Positions 8,930 through 16,676 of a stretch of 64,000 nucleotides of DNA are shown here, in pieces (within the stretch, counting starts at the first letter, position 1; each line of letters starts with the position of its first letter). The translations under genes were made by a program, and so were the position numbers. Location of the stretch: positions 62,001 through 126,000 of the forward strand of contig NZ_JACNMM010000005.1 in assembly GCF_020529025.1 (NCBI RefSeq), given 5' to 3'. The notes beneath the pieces are model-generated. The model was not told where the DNA came from. It saw nothing but the letters and a program-made list of their open reading frames with translations, and did not search any database. This stretch comes from Oceaniglobus trochenteri. GTDB taxonomy: Bacteria > Pseudomonadota > Alphaproteobacteria > Rhodobacterales > Rhodobacteraceae.

Positions 8930-8980
8930 GCGCCCCCCGAAGCGTCGGGGCGGGTGGGTGGGCGACGCTTCGGGGGGCGC
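8930..8980 (-). terminator. 18-bp perfect hairpin with G-quadruplex loop after the M20 gene
   Basis: Arms 8930-8947 and 8963-8980 are exact inverted complements (18/18). The 15-nt loop on the plus strand is GGGCGGGTGGGTGGG, a four-tract G-quadruplex motif with one-base loops. The right arm touches the M20 stop codon. No T-tract follows on the minus strand, so it is not a textbook intrinsic terminator. Either a roadblock or a 3'-end stabiliser is plausible. Confidence 0.7.
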
Positions 8981-10143
8981 TATCCCACGGGCTGCGCACG
9001 CTCCACAAGGCGCGCAAGGAACGAAGCCCCCACCGGCGCCACCTCGTCATTGAAATCATAGGCCGGGTGGTGACAGAAGGCCCCCTCGCCCTGCCCCAGG
9101 AACAGATAGGCACCGGGCCGCGCGTTCAGCATGTAGGAGAAATCCTCGGCCCCCATCATCCGCTCGACCGCGCCATCGACCCGGGCCGCGCCCACGACCT
9201 CGGCGGCCACCCCCAGCGCGAAATCCACCGAACCCGGATCGTTCACCGTCGCGGGATAGCCGCGCTCGTAGACAAACTCGGCCGTCACGCCATAGGCGGC
9301 AGCGGTGCCCTGCACCAGCTCCTCCATCCGCGCGATCACCATCTCCTGAACCTTCGGATCGAAGGTGCGCACGGTGCCCGAAAACACCGCCCGCGCCGGC
9401 ACCACGTTGTTGGCGGTGCCGGTGTGGATCTGCGTGACCGAAACCACCAGATCGTCGATCGGCTTGTGATTGCGCGACACGATGGTGCCAAAGCCCTGCA
9501 CCATGGCCAGAAGCGGCGGGATCGGGTCGGTGCAGTCATGGGGATAGGCCGCATGCCCGCCTTTGCCCTGCACCGTCACGGTGAATTCATCCACCGCCGC
9601 CATGATCGGCCCCGGCGTGCAGAAGAATTCCCCGGCGGCGAATTCGGGCGCGTTGTGCATGGCAAAGACCCGGGCGATGGCGAACCGCTCCATGATCCCG
9701 GCCTGCACCATGGCCTCGCCGCCGCCGCCATCCTCTTCGGCAGGCTGGAAGATCAGCGCCACCCGCCCGGCGAAATTGCGGGTTTCGGCAAGGTAGCGCG
9801 CCGCGCCCAGAAGCATGGTGGTATGCCCGTCATGGCCGCAGGCATGCATGACGCCCGGCGTCTGGCTGGCATGTTCCGCCCCCGTCTCCTCGTGGATCGG
9901 CAGCGCGTCCATGTCGGCGCGCAGCCCGATGGTGGGCCCGGCCCCCTGACCCTCGATGATGGCCACGATGCCGCTCTGCGCGATTCCCTCGTGAATTTCG
10001 TCCACCCCGAACGCGCGCAGCTTTTCGGCGACAAAACCGGCGGTCTTCGGCAGGTCGAACCCCAGTTCGGGGTTACGGTGCAGCCATTGGCGCCAGGTTT
10101 TCATGTCCTGCGCGAAATCCGCGATACGGTTGACGACCGGCAT
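8980..10143 (-). CDS. M20 family amidohydrolase (hippurate hydrolase / N-acyl-amino-acid deacylase type), 387 aa
   Basis: Zinc-dependent M20D peptidase-like amidohydrolase. The family signatures are seen: HRNPELGFD near residue 24, the metal-binding HACGHDGHTTMLLG around residue 100, FQPAEEDGGGGEAM around 135 and the C-terminal GAEDFSYM. The start at 10143 (MPVVNRIADF) has a GGGAGG ribosome site four bases upstream; a longer frame reaching 10332 runs into mazG on the other strand. It probably releases an amino acid from an acylated form; the acyl group is unknown. It is followed at once by an unusual hairpin. Confidence 0.88.
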   Translation of the reverse strand: MPVVNRIADFAQDMKTWRQWLHRNPELGFDLPKTAGFVAEKLRAFGVDEIHEGIAQSGIVAIIEGQGAGPTIGLRADMDALPIHEETGAEHASQTPGVMHACGHDGHTTMLLGAARYLAETRNFAGRVALIFQPAEEDGGGGEAMVQAGIMERFAIARVFAMHNAPEFAAGEFFCTPGPIMAAVDEFTVTVQGKGGHAAYPHDCTDPIPPLLAMVQGFGTIVSRNHKPIDDLVVSVTQIHTGTANNVVPARAVFSGTVRTFDPKVQEMVIARMEELVQGTAAAYGVTAEFVYERGYPATVNDPGSVDFALGVAAEVVGAARVDGAVERMMGAEDFSYMLNARPGAYLFLGQGEGAFCHHPAYDFNDEVAPVGASFLARLVERAQPVG

Positions 10144-10204
10144 GATACCTCCCATTCCCAAACCTGCAAGATCCTCAGCGTTCCAGAGAAACAGGGCGGC
10201 GTAA

Positions 10205-11032
10205 ATGGCCAAATCATCCGATCCGATCCACACCCACCCCCGCGACATCACGCGCCTCGTGGAAATCATGCGCCGGCTGCGCGACCCCAACAGGGGTTGC
10301 CCCTGGGACATCGAACAGGATTTCGACAGCATCGCCCCCTATACCATCGAGGAAGCCTATGAAGTGGCCGATGCCGTCGCGCGCCGCGACATGGACGATC
10401 TGAAGGGGGAATTGGGCGATCTTCTGTTCCAGGCCGTCTATCACGGGCAGATGGCCGCCGAAGCCGGGCATTTCACCTTCGATGACATCGTGAATGCCAT
10501 CGCCGACAAGATGATCGCGCGCCATCCCCATGTCTTCGATGACGAATCGCGCGACAAGTCCGCCGAACAGCAGACCCGCGACTGGGAGGCCCAGAAGGCC
10601 CGCGAGCGCGCCGCCCGGGCCGAGCGTGGCGTGCTGGACGGCGTCGCCCTTGGCCTGCCGGCGCTGATGCGGGCGGTCAAGCTGCAGAATCGCGCCGCCC
10701 GGGTGGGGTTCGATTGGCCTGAAACCGCTCAAGTGCTGGATAAGCTGGTCGAGGAAGCGGGCGAACTGGTCGCCGCGCGCGAAACCATGGGCCCGGACGA
10801 GATGGCCGATGAGATGGGCGATCTTCTCTTCGTCATGGCCAACCTGGCGCGCCACCTGAACATCGACCCCGAGGCCGCCCTGCGCGGCACCAACGCCAAG
10901 TTCACCCGCCGTTTCGCCAGCATCGAAGCGGCGCTGCAAGCACAGGGGCGCCGCCCGCAAGAGGCAAGCCTTGCGGAAATGGATGCGCTTTGGGATGCGG
11001 CGAAGACTGCGGAGAGAGCCGCGGAAAAATAA
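10205..11032 (+). CDS. mazG: Nucleoside triphosphate pyrophosphohydrolase MazG, 275 aa
   Basis: Cytosolic house-cleaning enzyme that hydrolyses non-canonical and canonical NTPs to NMP and pyrophosphate. Two tandem MazG helical domains are visible; the first carries CPWD then EEAYEVADA, and the second has LVEEAGELVAA with the downstream DEMGDLLFVMAN metal-binding EExxE/ExxD pattern. Length is typical. Divergent from the M20 gene with 61 bp between, and upstream of the iron-binding protein gene, which has its own promoter. Confidence 0.95.
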   Translation: MAKSSDPIHTHPRDITRLVEIMRRLRDPNRGCPWDIEQDFDSIAPYTIEEAYEVADAVARRDMDDLKGELGDLLFQAVYHGQMAAEAGHFTFDDIVNAIADKMIARHPHVFDDESRDKSAEQQTRDWEAQKARERAARAERGVLDGVALGLPALMRAVKLQNRAARVGFDWPETAQVLDKLVEEAGELVAARETMGPDEMADEMGDLLFVMANLARHLNIDPEAALRGTNAKFTRRFASIEAALQAQGRRPQEASLAEMDALWDAAKTAERAAEK

Positions 11033-11044
11033 CCGATCAGAACA

Positions 11045-11081
11045 GTCGGATATTGACCCAAGTGTTTTTGTCGGATTTATG
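11045..11081 (+). promoter_or_regulatory. Putative promoter/operator of the iron-binding protein gene
   Basis: TTGACC (11053-11058) and TTTATG (11076-11081) are separated by 17 nt, 28 nt before the ATG. The heptamer GTCGGAT occurs twice (11045-11051 and 11070-11076), bracketing the -35 box, which suggests an operator. Iron control is inferred from the gene only. Confidence 0.45.
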
Positions 11082-11108
11082 GGGGCCAACGTCAAACAGG
11101 AGGCTTCC

Positions 11109-12116
11109 ATGACCGTTCGCAGATTCACCCTTGCCACTTCCCTCATCGCCCTGGCCGCCCCCGCCCTGGCCGATGTGAACATCTATTCCCACCGCCAGCC
11201 CGAGCTGATCCAGCCGCTGCTGGACGGATTCACCGAAAAGACCGGGATCAAGACCAACGCCGCCTATATCGACAAGGGCCTGGTCGAGCGGCTGAAGGCC
11301 GAGGGCGCGCGTTCCCCCGCCGACATCATCCTGACCGTCGACATCTCGCGCCTGTCCGAGGCCAAGGATGCCGGCGTGACCCAGGCCGTCGAGTCGGACA
11401 TCCTGTCCACCCACATCCCCGAAACCCTGCGCGATGCCGACAACCAGTGGTTCGGCGTCACCTACCGCGCCCGCATCGTCTATGCCAGCAAGGAGCGCGT
11501 GGCCGAGGGCGAGGTGACCACCTACGAGGACCTGGCCGATCCGAAATGGAAGGGCCGCATCTGCACCCGCTCGGGCACCCATGTCTATAACATCGGCCTG
11601 CTGGCCGCGGTGATCGCCCATGACGGCGTCGAGGCCGCCGAGACCTGGGCCCAGGGCGTCAAGGACAACCTGGCCCGCAAGCCCGAAGGCAACGACCGCG
11701 CGCAGGTCAAGGCGATCTGGGCCGGCGAATGCGACATCGCCCTGGGCAACACCTATTACATGGGCGCCATGCTGAACGATCCCGAACAGGCGGAATGGGC
11801 CAATTCGGTGCGCATCGAGTTCCCCGACTTCGCAGATGGTTCGGGCACCCACGTCAACATCTCGGGCGTCGCCATGGCCGCAAATGCGCCCAACCGCGAA
11901 GATGCCCTGAAGTTCATGGAGTACCTCGCCTCGCCCGAGGCCCAGGCGATCTATGCCGGTCAGGTCTATGAATACCCGGCCGACCCGAACACCCCCGCCG
12001 ACGACCTGGTGGTCGGCTGGGGCGAGATCACGCCGGACACCACCGCCCTGACCGAGATCGCGAACAACCGCGCCGAAGCGCTGCGGATCATGGAACGGGT
12101 CGATTTCGACGGCTGA
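11109..12116 (+). CDS. Periplasmic Fe(3+)-binding protein of an iron ABC transporter, 335 aa
   Basis: FbpA/FutA/AfuA-type substrate-binding protein. The Sec signal peptide ends at ALA (about residue 20) and the mature protein begins DVNIYSHRQPE. The GNTYYMG motif in the C-terminal half provides the paired tyrosines that coordinate ferric iron in this family. The start MTVRRFTL has an AGGAGG-like site upstream (caggaggcttcc). No permease or ATPase gene follows; instead the gene ends in several hairpins, so the rest of the transporter must be encoded elsewhere. Confidence 0.9.
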   Translation: MTVRRFTLATSLIALAAPALADVNIYSHRQPELIQPLLDGFTEKTGIKTNAAYIDKGLVERLKAEGARSPADIILTVDISRLSEAKDAGVTQAVESDILSTHIPETLRDADNQWFGVTYRARIVYASKERVAEGEVTTYEDLADPKWKGRICTRSGTHVYNIGLLAAVIAHDGVEAAETWAQGVKDNLARKPEGNDRAQVKAIWAGECDIALGNTYYMGAMLNDPEQAEWANSVRIEFPDFADGSGTHVNISGVAMAANAPNREDALKFMEYLASPEAQAIYAGQVYEYPADPNTPADDLVVGWGEITPDTTALTEIANNRAEALRIMERVDFDG

Positions 12117-12128
12117 CGCCGCCGATCC

Positions 12129-12169
12129 GGGCGCGCCTGCGGCGCGCCCGATATCGCCCTTCGGGCGAT
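12129..12169 (+). terminator. Two tandem GC hairpins after the iron-binding protein gene
   Basis: First hairpin: GGGCGCGCC/GGCGCGCCC, 9 bp with a TGC loop (12129-12149). Second: ATCGCCC/GGGCGAT, 7 bp with a TTC loop (12153-12169). Neither has a T-tract. They lead straight into the repeat element pair. Confidence 0.5.
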
Positions 12170-12251
12170 GCCTCCGGCGGGGATATTTGAAGACCAAAGA
12201 TGGGATCGGATCCCCAGGCATCTTTGGTCCGTAAATATCCCCGCCGGAGGC
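12170..12251. repeat. Inverted pair of dispersed elements, type A
   Basis: Left arm 12170-12202 (plus orientation) and right arm 12219-12251 (minus orientation) match at 30 of 33 positions; the mismatches are confined to the GAAG spacer. Each arm has the core GCCTCCGGCGGGGATATTT and ends CCAAAGATG. The pair lies between the iron-binding protein gene (+) and tRNA-Asp (-), one arm in sense with each. Confidence 0.8.
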
Positions 12252-12280
12252 AAAAGGTCCGCGAGGGCCTTTTTTCTTTT
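12252..12280 (+). terminator. Intrinsic terminator, plus strand
   Basis: AGGTCC/GGGCCT stem with a GCGA tetraloop (12255-12270), extended by three A-T pairs, followed by TTTTTCTTTT. Confidence 0.6.
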
Positions 12281-12294
12281 GGCGGAACAAAAAC

Positions 12295-12336
12295 AGAGGC
12301 TGCGCCGATGCGATCGGGCGCAGCCTCTTTGTTTTT
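12295..12336. terminator. Bidirectional terminator downstream of tRNA-Asp
   Basis: A 12-bp stem AGAGGCTGCGCC/GGCGCAGCCTCT (12295-12306 and 12317-12328). TTGTTTTT follows on the plus strand, and AACAAAAAC precedes it, giving GTTTTTGTT on the minus strand. It ends the tRNA-Asp transcript only 12 nt after the CCA. Confidence 0.85.
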
Positions 12337-12347
12337 CCGGTGGAAAA

Positions 12348-12424
12348 TGGCGCGGTTGACGGGGCTCGAACCCGCGACCCCCGGCGTGACAGGCCGGTAC
12401 TCTAACCAACTGAGCTACAACCGC
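12348..12424 (-). tRNA. tRNA-Asp (GTC), copy 1
   Basis: Read on the minus strand: acceptor GCGGTTG/CAACCGC, discriminator G, encoded CCA. The anticodon stem CCGGC/GCCGG encloses CTGTCAC, anticodon GTC. T-arm GCGGG-TTCGAGC-CCCGT. 77 nt including CCA. It differs from copy 2 by one base in the D-loop. Confidence 0.97.
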
Positions 12425-12435
12425 GCGTAGGCTGC

Positions 12436-12464
12436 GGAATAGGCGGTTCGCAGGGGGGCGTCAA
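12436..12464 (-). promoter_or_regulatory. Promoter of tRNA-Asp copy 1
   Basis: Minus strand TTGACG, 17-nt spacer, TATTCC, 11 nt before the mature tRNA 5' end. It is almost the same as the promoter of copy 2. Confidence 0.7.
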
Positions 12465-12554
12465 GCAGGAAGATCACCGAATTATGAAATTTATCCGATG
12501 GAGGCAAAAGCCATCAACCGGATGAAATATCGATGAAAAAGAGAGGTGGATAAG

Positions 12555-12631
12555 TGGCGCGGTTGACGGGGCTCGAACCCGCGACCCCCGGCGTGACAGG
12601 CCGGTACTCTAACCAGCTGAGCTACAACCGC
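12555..12631 (-). tRNA. tRNA-Asp (GTC), copy 2
   Basis: Same structure as the copy at 12348-12424, with anticodon GTC, encoded CCA and 77 nt. The two genes are tandem, 130 bp apart, each with its own promoter. Confidence 0.97.
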
Positions 12632-12642
12632 GCAGTGCGTGG

Positions 12643-12671
12643 GGGATAGAATATGGCGCGGGGGGCGTCAA
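12643..12671 (-). promoter_or_regulatory. Promoter of tRNA-Asp copy 2
   Basis: Minus strand TTGACG, 17-nt spacer, TATCCC, 11 nt upstream of the tRNA. Confidence 0.7.
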
Positions 12672-12696
12672 GCGCCCTGGCGCGGTTTTTTGCATT

Positions 12697-13182
12697 TTAT
12701 CGGCTGGCCCGTCTCAGGGCGCCGAGATGGTTCCAGATCACGGGAAAGGTGGTGACCGGCCGGCCCAGCAGCGTTTCGGTCATCCGCGCGCCCTCGACCC
12801 CGCCGAGGCGGCCATAGAAGCACCGCGCGCCCAGGTTGTCGGCCAGCACCGTCAGCCACAGCCGCCCGTCGGCCTGATCGGCCATTGCGCCCATCAGCGC
12901 CCGACCCACGCCGCCGCCCCGCAGGTCGGGGGCGACATGCAGGTTGTCGACATAGGGCCAGCCCTTGTTGGGTTTCAGGCGGACGAAGCCCAGGAGGCGG
13001 TCTTTGTCGCGCGCCAGGGTCACGCCCTCGGGCAGGCTGGCCCAGGTGCGCGCCATGTGGTCTTCCAGCGGCGCACCCAGGGCTTCGTCCGGGACCATGC
13101 CGCGATAAGCGCTGGCCCAGCTGGCCTGGTGCAGGGCGCGGATCGCGTCAAGATCACCGGGCGTCGCCGGGGCAAGGATCAT
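12697..13182 (-). CDS. GNAT family N-acetyltransferase, 161 aa
   Basis: Single GNAT domain acyltransferase using acetyl-CoA; the substrate is unknown. The family pattern is seen as VDNLHVAPDLRGGGVGRALM (beta-4 and the acetyl-CoA pyrophosphate loop, about residues 75-94) and the following LTVLADNLGARCFYGRLG typical of motif B. The start MILAPATPGD overlaps the pirin stop codon (ATGA), so it is coupled to the pirin gene; an upstream extension to 13314 would lie inside pirin. Confidence 0.88.
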   Translation of the reverse strand: MILAPATPGDLDAIRALHQASWASAYRGMVPDEALGAPLEDHMARTWASLPEGVTLARDKDRLLGFVRLKPNKGWPYVDNLHVAPDLRGGGVGRALMGAMADQADGRLWLTVLADNLGARCFYGRLGGVEGARMTETLLGRPVTTFPVIWNHLGALRRASR

Positions 13183-14117
13183 GTCCCCGGCAGCGGAATG
13201 TGTTCGTCCGTGTCGCCCACCGGCAGCTGGAACCGCCCGTTCTGCCAATCGCCCTTGCGCCATGCCTCTTTCGCCTCTTCGATACGGTCGCGTGATGATG
13301 CGACGAAGTTCCACCAGATATGCCGTGGACCCTCAAGCGTGTCACCCCCGAGCAGCATCAGCCGCGCCCCCTGGGGCCCCGCTGTCATCGACAGCCGGTC
13401 GCCGGGGCGGAAAACCATCATCCGCCCCGCCTCGAAGGTATCGCCCGCCACCTGCACCGATCCCGATACCACGAAGGCGCCGCGGTCCTCGTGATCGTCG
13501 GGCAGCGGGATCTTTGCCCCGGGTTGCAGGACCGCGTCCATGTAGAAAAGGCGTGACGGGGTGTCGACCGGCGCGGTTTCACCGAAGGCCGAGCCGAGCA
13601 CCAGGCGCACGCGCTTGCCCTCGCCCTCGAGCATTGGCAGATCGGCCCTGGCGGCATGTTGGAACGATGCCGGGCGGTCCTCGTGATCTTTCGGGAGCGC
13701 CACCCAGGTCTGGATGCCGAAGAACCGCATCGGCGCGGTGCGGGTCGCGTCGTCGTTGCGTTCGGAATGGGTGATGCCGTGGCCTGCCACCATCCAGTTC
13801 ACCGCGCCCGGTTCGATCCAGGCGTCGGTGCCCAGACTGTCGCGGTGATGCATCCGCCCCGAGAAGAGGTAGCTGACCGTGCCAAGGCCGATATGGGGAT
13901 GGGGGCGGATATCAAGCCCGCGGTTGGGCAGCAGTTCGGCCGGGCCCATCTGGTCGAAGAAGATGAAGGGGCCGACCATCTGCCGCCGGGGCGCCGGCAG
14001 CGCGCGGCGCACCGCGAAACCGGCCACATCGCGCGCACGGGACACGATCAGGGTTTCGATGGCATCGACACCGTCACCGGTGGGGCAATGGGGATCCAGC
14101 GTCGGGTTCCAGCTCAT
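13179..14117 (-). CDS. Pirin family protein, 312 aa
   Basis: Bicupin of the pirin superfamily (some members are quercetin 2,3-dioxygenases, others regulators). The N-terminal cupin carries the metal site: DIRPHPHIGLGTVSYL followed by MHHRDSLG and later GITHSERN. The C-terminal cupin is around 180-290. Role here is unknown. It forms a two-gene unit with the GNAT gene via a 4-bp overlap. Confidence 0.9.
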   Translation of the reverse strand: MSWNPTLDPHCPTGDGVDAIETLIVSRARDVAGFAVRRALPAPRRQMVGPFIFFDQMGPAELLPNRGLDIRPHPHIGLGTVSYLFSGRMHHRDSLGTDAWIEPGAVNWMVAGHGITHSERNDDATRTAPMRFFGIQTWVALPKDHEDRPASFQHAARADLPMLEGEGKRVRLVLGSAFGETAPVDTPSRLFYMDAVLQPGAKIPLPDDHEDRGAFVVSGSVQVAGDTFEAGRMMVFRPGDRLSMTAGPQGARLMLLGGDTLEGPRHIWWNFVASSRDRIEEAKEAWRKGDWQNGRFQLPVGDTDEHIPLPGT

Positions 14118-14171
14118 TCGGGGCTCCCTTTCTATATGCGCGGCCTTTTGCGGCGGCGCCCTGGGGGCAGG

Positions 14172-14594
14172 CTAACCGGCGCGGGTGGACAAGAGAAGGT
14201 TCGTTTCGCTTGACGTGATGCCGGGCAGTTCGCGGATGGCGAACAGGGTCTGATCCAGTTCCTCGAGCGTGGCGGCGCCCAGTTCGACGATCAGGTCCCA
14301 CTTGCCGTTGGTGGAATGGACCGCGCGCACCGGCACGAAGCCTTGCAGGCGGTGGATCAGGCGGCTGGTCCCTGCCCCCTCGATCCCCAGCATCATCAAC
14401 CCCCGCACGGGTGAGCGCGCCACGTCTTCACGCGTCAGCACGGTAAAGCCGCGAATCGTGCCGTCGGCCTGCATCCGTTCGATCCGGGCGCGCAGGGTGG
14501 CGCGGGATCTGCCCAGCTGCTTGGCCAGTTCGGCCAGCGGCGTTCGGGCATCGCGGCGCAGGGCCGCCAGAAGGGCAGTGTCGGTATCATCCAT
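14172..14594 (-). CDS. Lrp/AsnC family transcriptional regulator, 140 aa
   Basis: Amino-acid-responsive regulator with an N-terminal winged helix (about 1-60; LAELAKQLGRSRATLRARIERM is the recognition region) and a C-terminal RAM/ligand-binding domain from about 65 on. It is divergent from the arginase-ornithine cyclodeaminase operon, and a perfect 6+3+6 dyad lies between them, so it probably controls that operon and itself in response to arginine or ornithine (inference). MDDTDTALL at 14594 was chosen; MVADMDD at 14606 is an equally possible start. Confidence 0.9.
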   Translation of the reverse strand: MDDTDTALLAALRRDARTPLAELAKQLGRSRATLRARIERMQADGTIRGFTVLTREDVARSPVRGLMMLGIEGAGTSRLIHRLQGFVPVRAVHSTNGKWDLIVELGAATLEELDQTLFAIRELPGITSSETNLLLSTRAG

Positions 14595-14638
14595 ATCGGC
14601 AACCATAGTCGCCGGATCGGTCCATGTCTTGCCGTTTT

Positions 14639-14653
14639 GCGCAAATATTGCGC
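14639..14653. promoter_or_regulatory. Dyad operator, probable Lrp-type binding site
   Basis: GCGCAA-ATA-TTGCGC, a perfect 6-bp dyad with a 3-bp AT centre, in the 115-bp gap between the regulator and arginase genes. Length and AT centre resemble sites bound by Lrp/AsnC-family dimers. Confidence 0.6.
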
Positions 14654-14709
14654 TGTTTCATGGCGCACTCCGGGCGGATCATCGCGCCAATCAAAGGGAA
14701 GGACGAAAG

Positions 14710-15633
14710 ATGAGCCATGTGATCCTGATCGGTGCACCGCTGGATTGCGGCAAGGCGCGGCGCGGCTGCCTCATGGGGCCCGATGCCTTTCGCGTCGCCG
14801 GCCTGGCCGAGGCGGCCGGCAGCCTGGGCCACACGGTCGAGGATCGCGGCAACTGCGCCCCCGGCCCCGTCACCGCGCAACCCGGAGCGCCCGACCACCT
14901 GATCGCCCTGCCCGAAACCGTCGCCTGGACCAAGGCGCTGGCCAAGGCGGCCGAGGCGGCCATGGGCGAGGGTTTGCCGGTCTTCCTGGGCGGCGATCAT
15001 GCGCTGGCCCTTGGCACCGTTTCGGGCGTTGCCGCCCATGCGGCGAAACTGGGGCGTCCGCAGTTCGTTCTGTGGCTGGATGCGCACAGCGATTTTCACA
15101 CGCCCCTGACCACCACCAGCGGCAACCTGCACGGCACCCCCGTGGCCTATGCCACCGGGCGCGACGGGTTTGACGCCTTCCCGCCCCTGCCCGCCGCGGT
15201 GCCCGATGAGAATGTCTGCATGATCGGCATCCGCTCGGTCGATCCGGCGGAACATGCCGCGCTTCTGGACAGCCGGATCGAGGTTCACGACATGCGCGAG
15301 ATCGACGAGACCGGCATCGCCGCCGCCCTGCGCCCCTTTCTGGAAAGGGTGCGTGCCGCCGACGGAATGCTGCATGTGTCACTGGATGTTGATTTCCTTG
15401 ATCCCTCGGTCGCGCCAGCCGTGGGCACCACCGTTCCGGGCGGCGCCACCTTCCGCGAGGCGCATCTGGTGATGGAGATGCTGCACGAATCCGGGCGCGT
15501 CACCTCGCTCGACATGGTGGAACTGAACCCCTTTCTGGATGAACGCGGGCGCACCGCCGCCCTGATGGTCGATCTGGCCGCCTCGCTTCTGGGGCGCCGG
15601 GTGTTCGACCGCCCCACACGGAGCTTTGCATGA
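14710..15633 (+). CDS. rocF: Arginase, 307 aa
   Basis: Hydrolyses L-arginine to L-ornithine and urea. Ureohydrolase metal ligands are present: GGDH 94-97, DAHSDFH 124-130 and DVD 226-228. The TTTSGNLHG segment following the DAHSD loop fits arginases, in contrast with the agmatinase at 7877. Start at 14710 after AAAGGGAAGGA. First gene of an arginine catabolic operon; its product is the substrate of the next enzyme, with which it shares a 4-bp overlap. Confidence 0.95.
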   Translation: MSHVILIGAPLDCGKARRGCLMGPDAFRVAGLAEAAGSLGHTVEDRGNCAPGPVTAQPGAPDHLIALPETVAWTKALAKAAEAAMGEGLPVFLGGDHALALGTVSGVAAHAAKLGRPQFVLWLDAHSDFHTPLTTTSGNLHGTPVAYATGRDGFDAFPPLPAAVPDENVCMIGIRSVDPAEHAALLDSRIEVHDMREIDETGIAAALRPFLERVRAADGMLHVSLDVDFLDPSVAPAVGTTVPGGATFREAHLVMEMLHESGRVTSLDMVELNPFLDERGRTAALMVDLAASLLGRRVFDRPTRSFA

Positions 15634-16676
15634 CCCAACCTTCGCCCCTGGCCTATGTGCCCTTCGTTTCCGTCGATCACATGATGCAGCTGATCCACCA
15701 CATCGGGCTGGAGCGGATGCTCTGCGATCTGGCCGATGCGATCGAGGCCGATTTCCGCCGCTGGGAGAGTTTCGACAAGACGCCGCGCGTCGCCTCGCAT
15801 TCGGCCGAGGGCGTGATCGAGCTGATGCCCACCTCGGATGGCGATGTCTACGGGTTCAAATACGTCAACGGCCACCCCAAGAACATGAAGGACGGCTTGC
15901 AAACCGTCACCGCCTTCGGGCTGTTGGCCGAGGTGGCAACCGGCTATCCCGTTCTGCTGAGCGAGATGACGATCCTCACCGCCCTGCGCACCGCCGCCAT
16001 GAGCGCACTTGCCGCCCGCCACCTGGCCCCGAAGAACGCCCGCTGCATGGCGATGATCGGCAATGGCGCGCAAAGCGAATTCCAGGCGCTGGCCTTCAAG
16101 GCGGTCTGCGGAATCGACACCGTGCGCTTATACGATATCGAAGGCAAGGCCACCGACAAGGCCATGGCGAACCTCGCAGACAGCGGGCTGACCCTGGTTC
16201 GCTGCGCCAGCGCGCAAGAGGCGATCGAGGGCGCGCAGATCGTCACCACCGTCACCGCCGACAAGCAATATGCCACGATCCTGACCGACAACATGATCGG
16301 CGCAGGCGTGCATATCAACGCCATCGGCGGCGACTGCCCGGGCAAGACCGAACTGCACCGCGATATCCTGACCCGGTCGGACATCTTCGTGGAATACCCG
16401 CCGCAGACACGGATCGAGGGCGAAATTCAGCAGTTGGACCCCGACCATCCGGTGACGGAACTCTGGCAGGTGATGACCGGCGCGGCCCAGGGGCGGCGTA
16501 GTGCCGATCAGATCACCCTCTTCGATTCGGTCGGCTTCGCCATCGAGGATTTCTCGGCCCTCGCCTATGTGCGCGGCAAGGTCGCGCAGACCGGCCTGTT
16601 CCAGCGGCTGGACCTTCTGGCCGATCCGGACGATCCGCGCGATCTGTTCGGGATGGTGCGCCGGGCGGCCAGCTAG
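15630..16676 (+). CDS. ocd: Ornithine cyclodeaminase, 348 aa
   Basis: NAD-dependent enzyme of the ornithine cyclodeaminase/mu-crystallin family, converting L-ornithine directly to L-proline and ammonia. The Rossmann segment MAMIGNGAQSEFQ (about 136-148) binds the cofactor, and NAIGGDCPGKTEL is a hallmark of bona fide ornithine cyclodeaminases. The start ATG overlaps the arginase stop. The gene pair therefore turns arginine into proline and ammonia plus urea. The last 4 bp overlap the stop of the convergent thioesterase gene. Confidence 0.95.
   Translation: MTQPSPLAYVPFVSVDHMMQLIHHIGLERMLCDLADAIEADFRRWESFDKTPRVASHSAEGVIELMPTSDGDVYGFKYVNGHPKNMKDGLQTVTAFGLLAEVATGYPVLLSEMTILTALRTAAMSALAARHLAPKNARCMAMIGNGAQSEFQALAFKAVCGIDTVRLYDIEGKATDKAMANLADSGLTLVRCASAQEAIEGAQIVTTVTADKQYATILTDNMIGAGVHINAIGGDCPGKTELHRDILTRSDIFVEYPPQTRIEGEIQQLDPDHPVTELWQVMTGAAQGRRSADQITLFDSVGFAIEDFSALAYVRGKVAQTGLFQRLDLLADPDDPRDLFGMVRRAAS

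Noticed and set aside
9067-10362. 431-codon plus-strand frame opposite the M20 gene
   Set aside because: The M20 signatures on the minus strand are complete; the plus frame also crosses the mazG start.
12168-12359. Short peptides reading PAGIFEDQR and similar through the repeats at several loci
   Set aside because: They are translations of the dispersed elements, not genes; no ribosome sites and no shared continuation.
12348-12631. Tandem tRNA-Asp copies as a pseudogene pair
   Set aside because: Both have intact stems, CCA and their own promoter; the single difference is in the D-loop.
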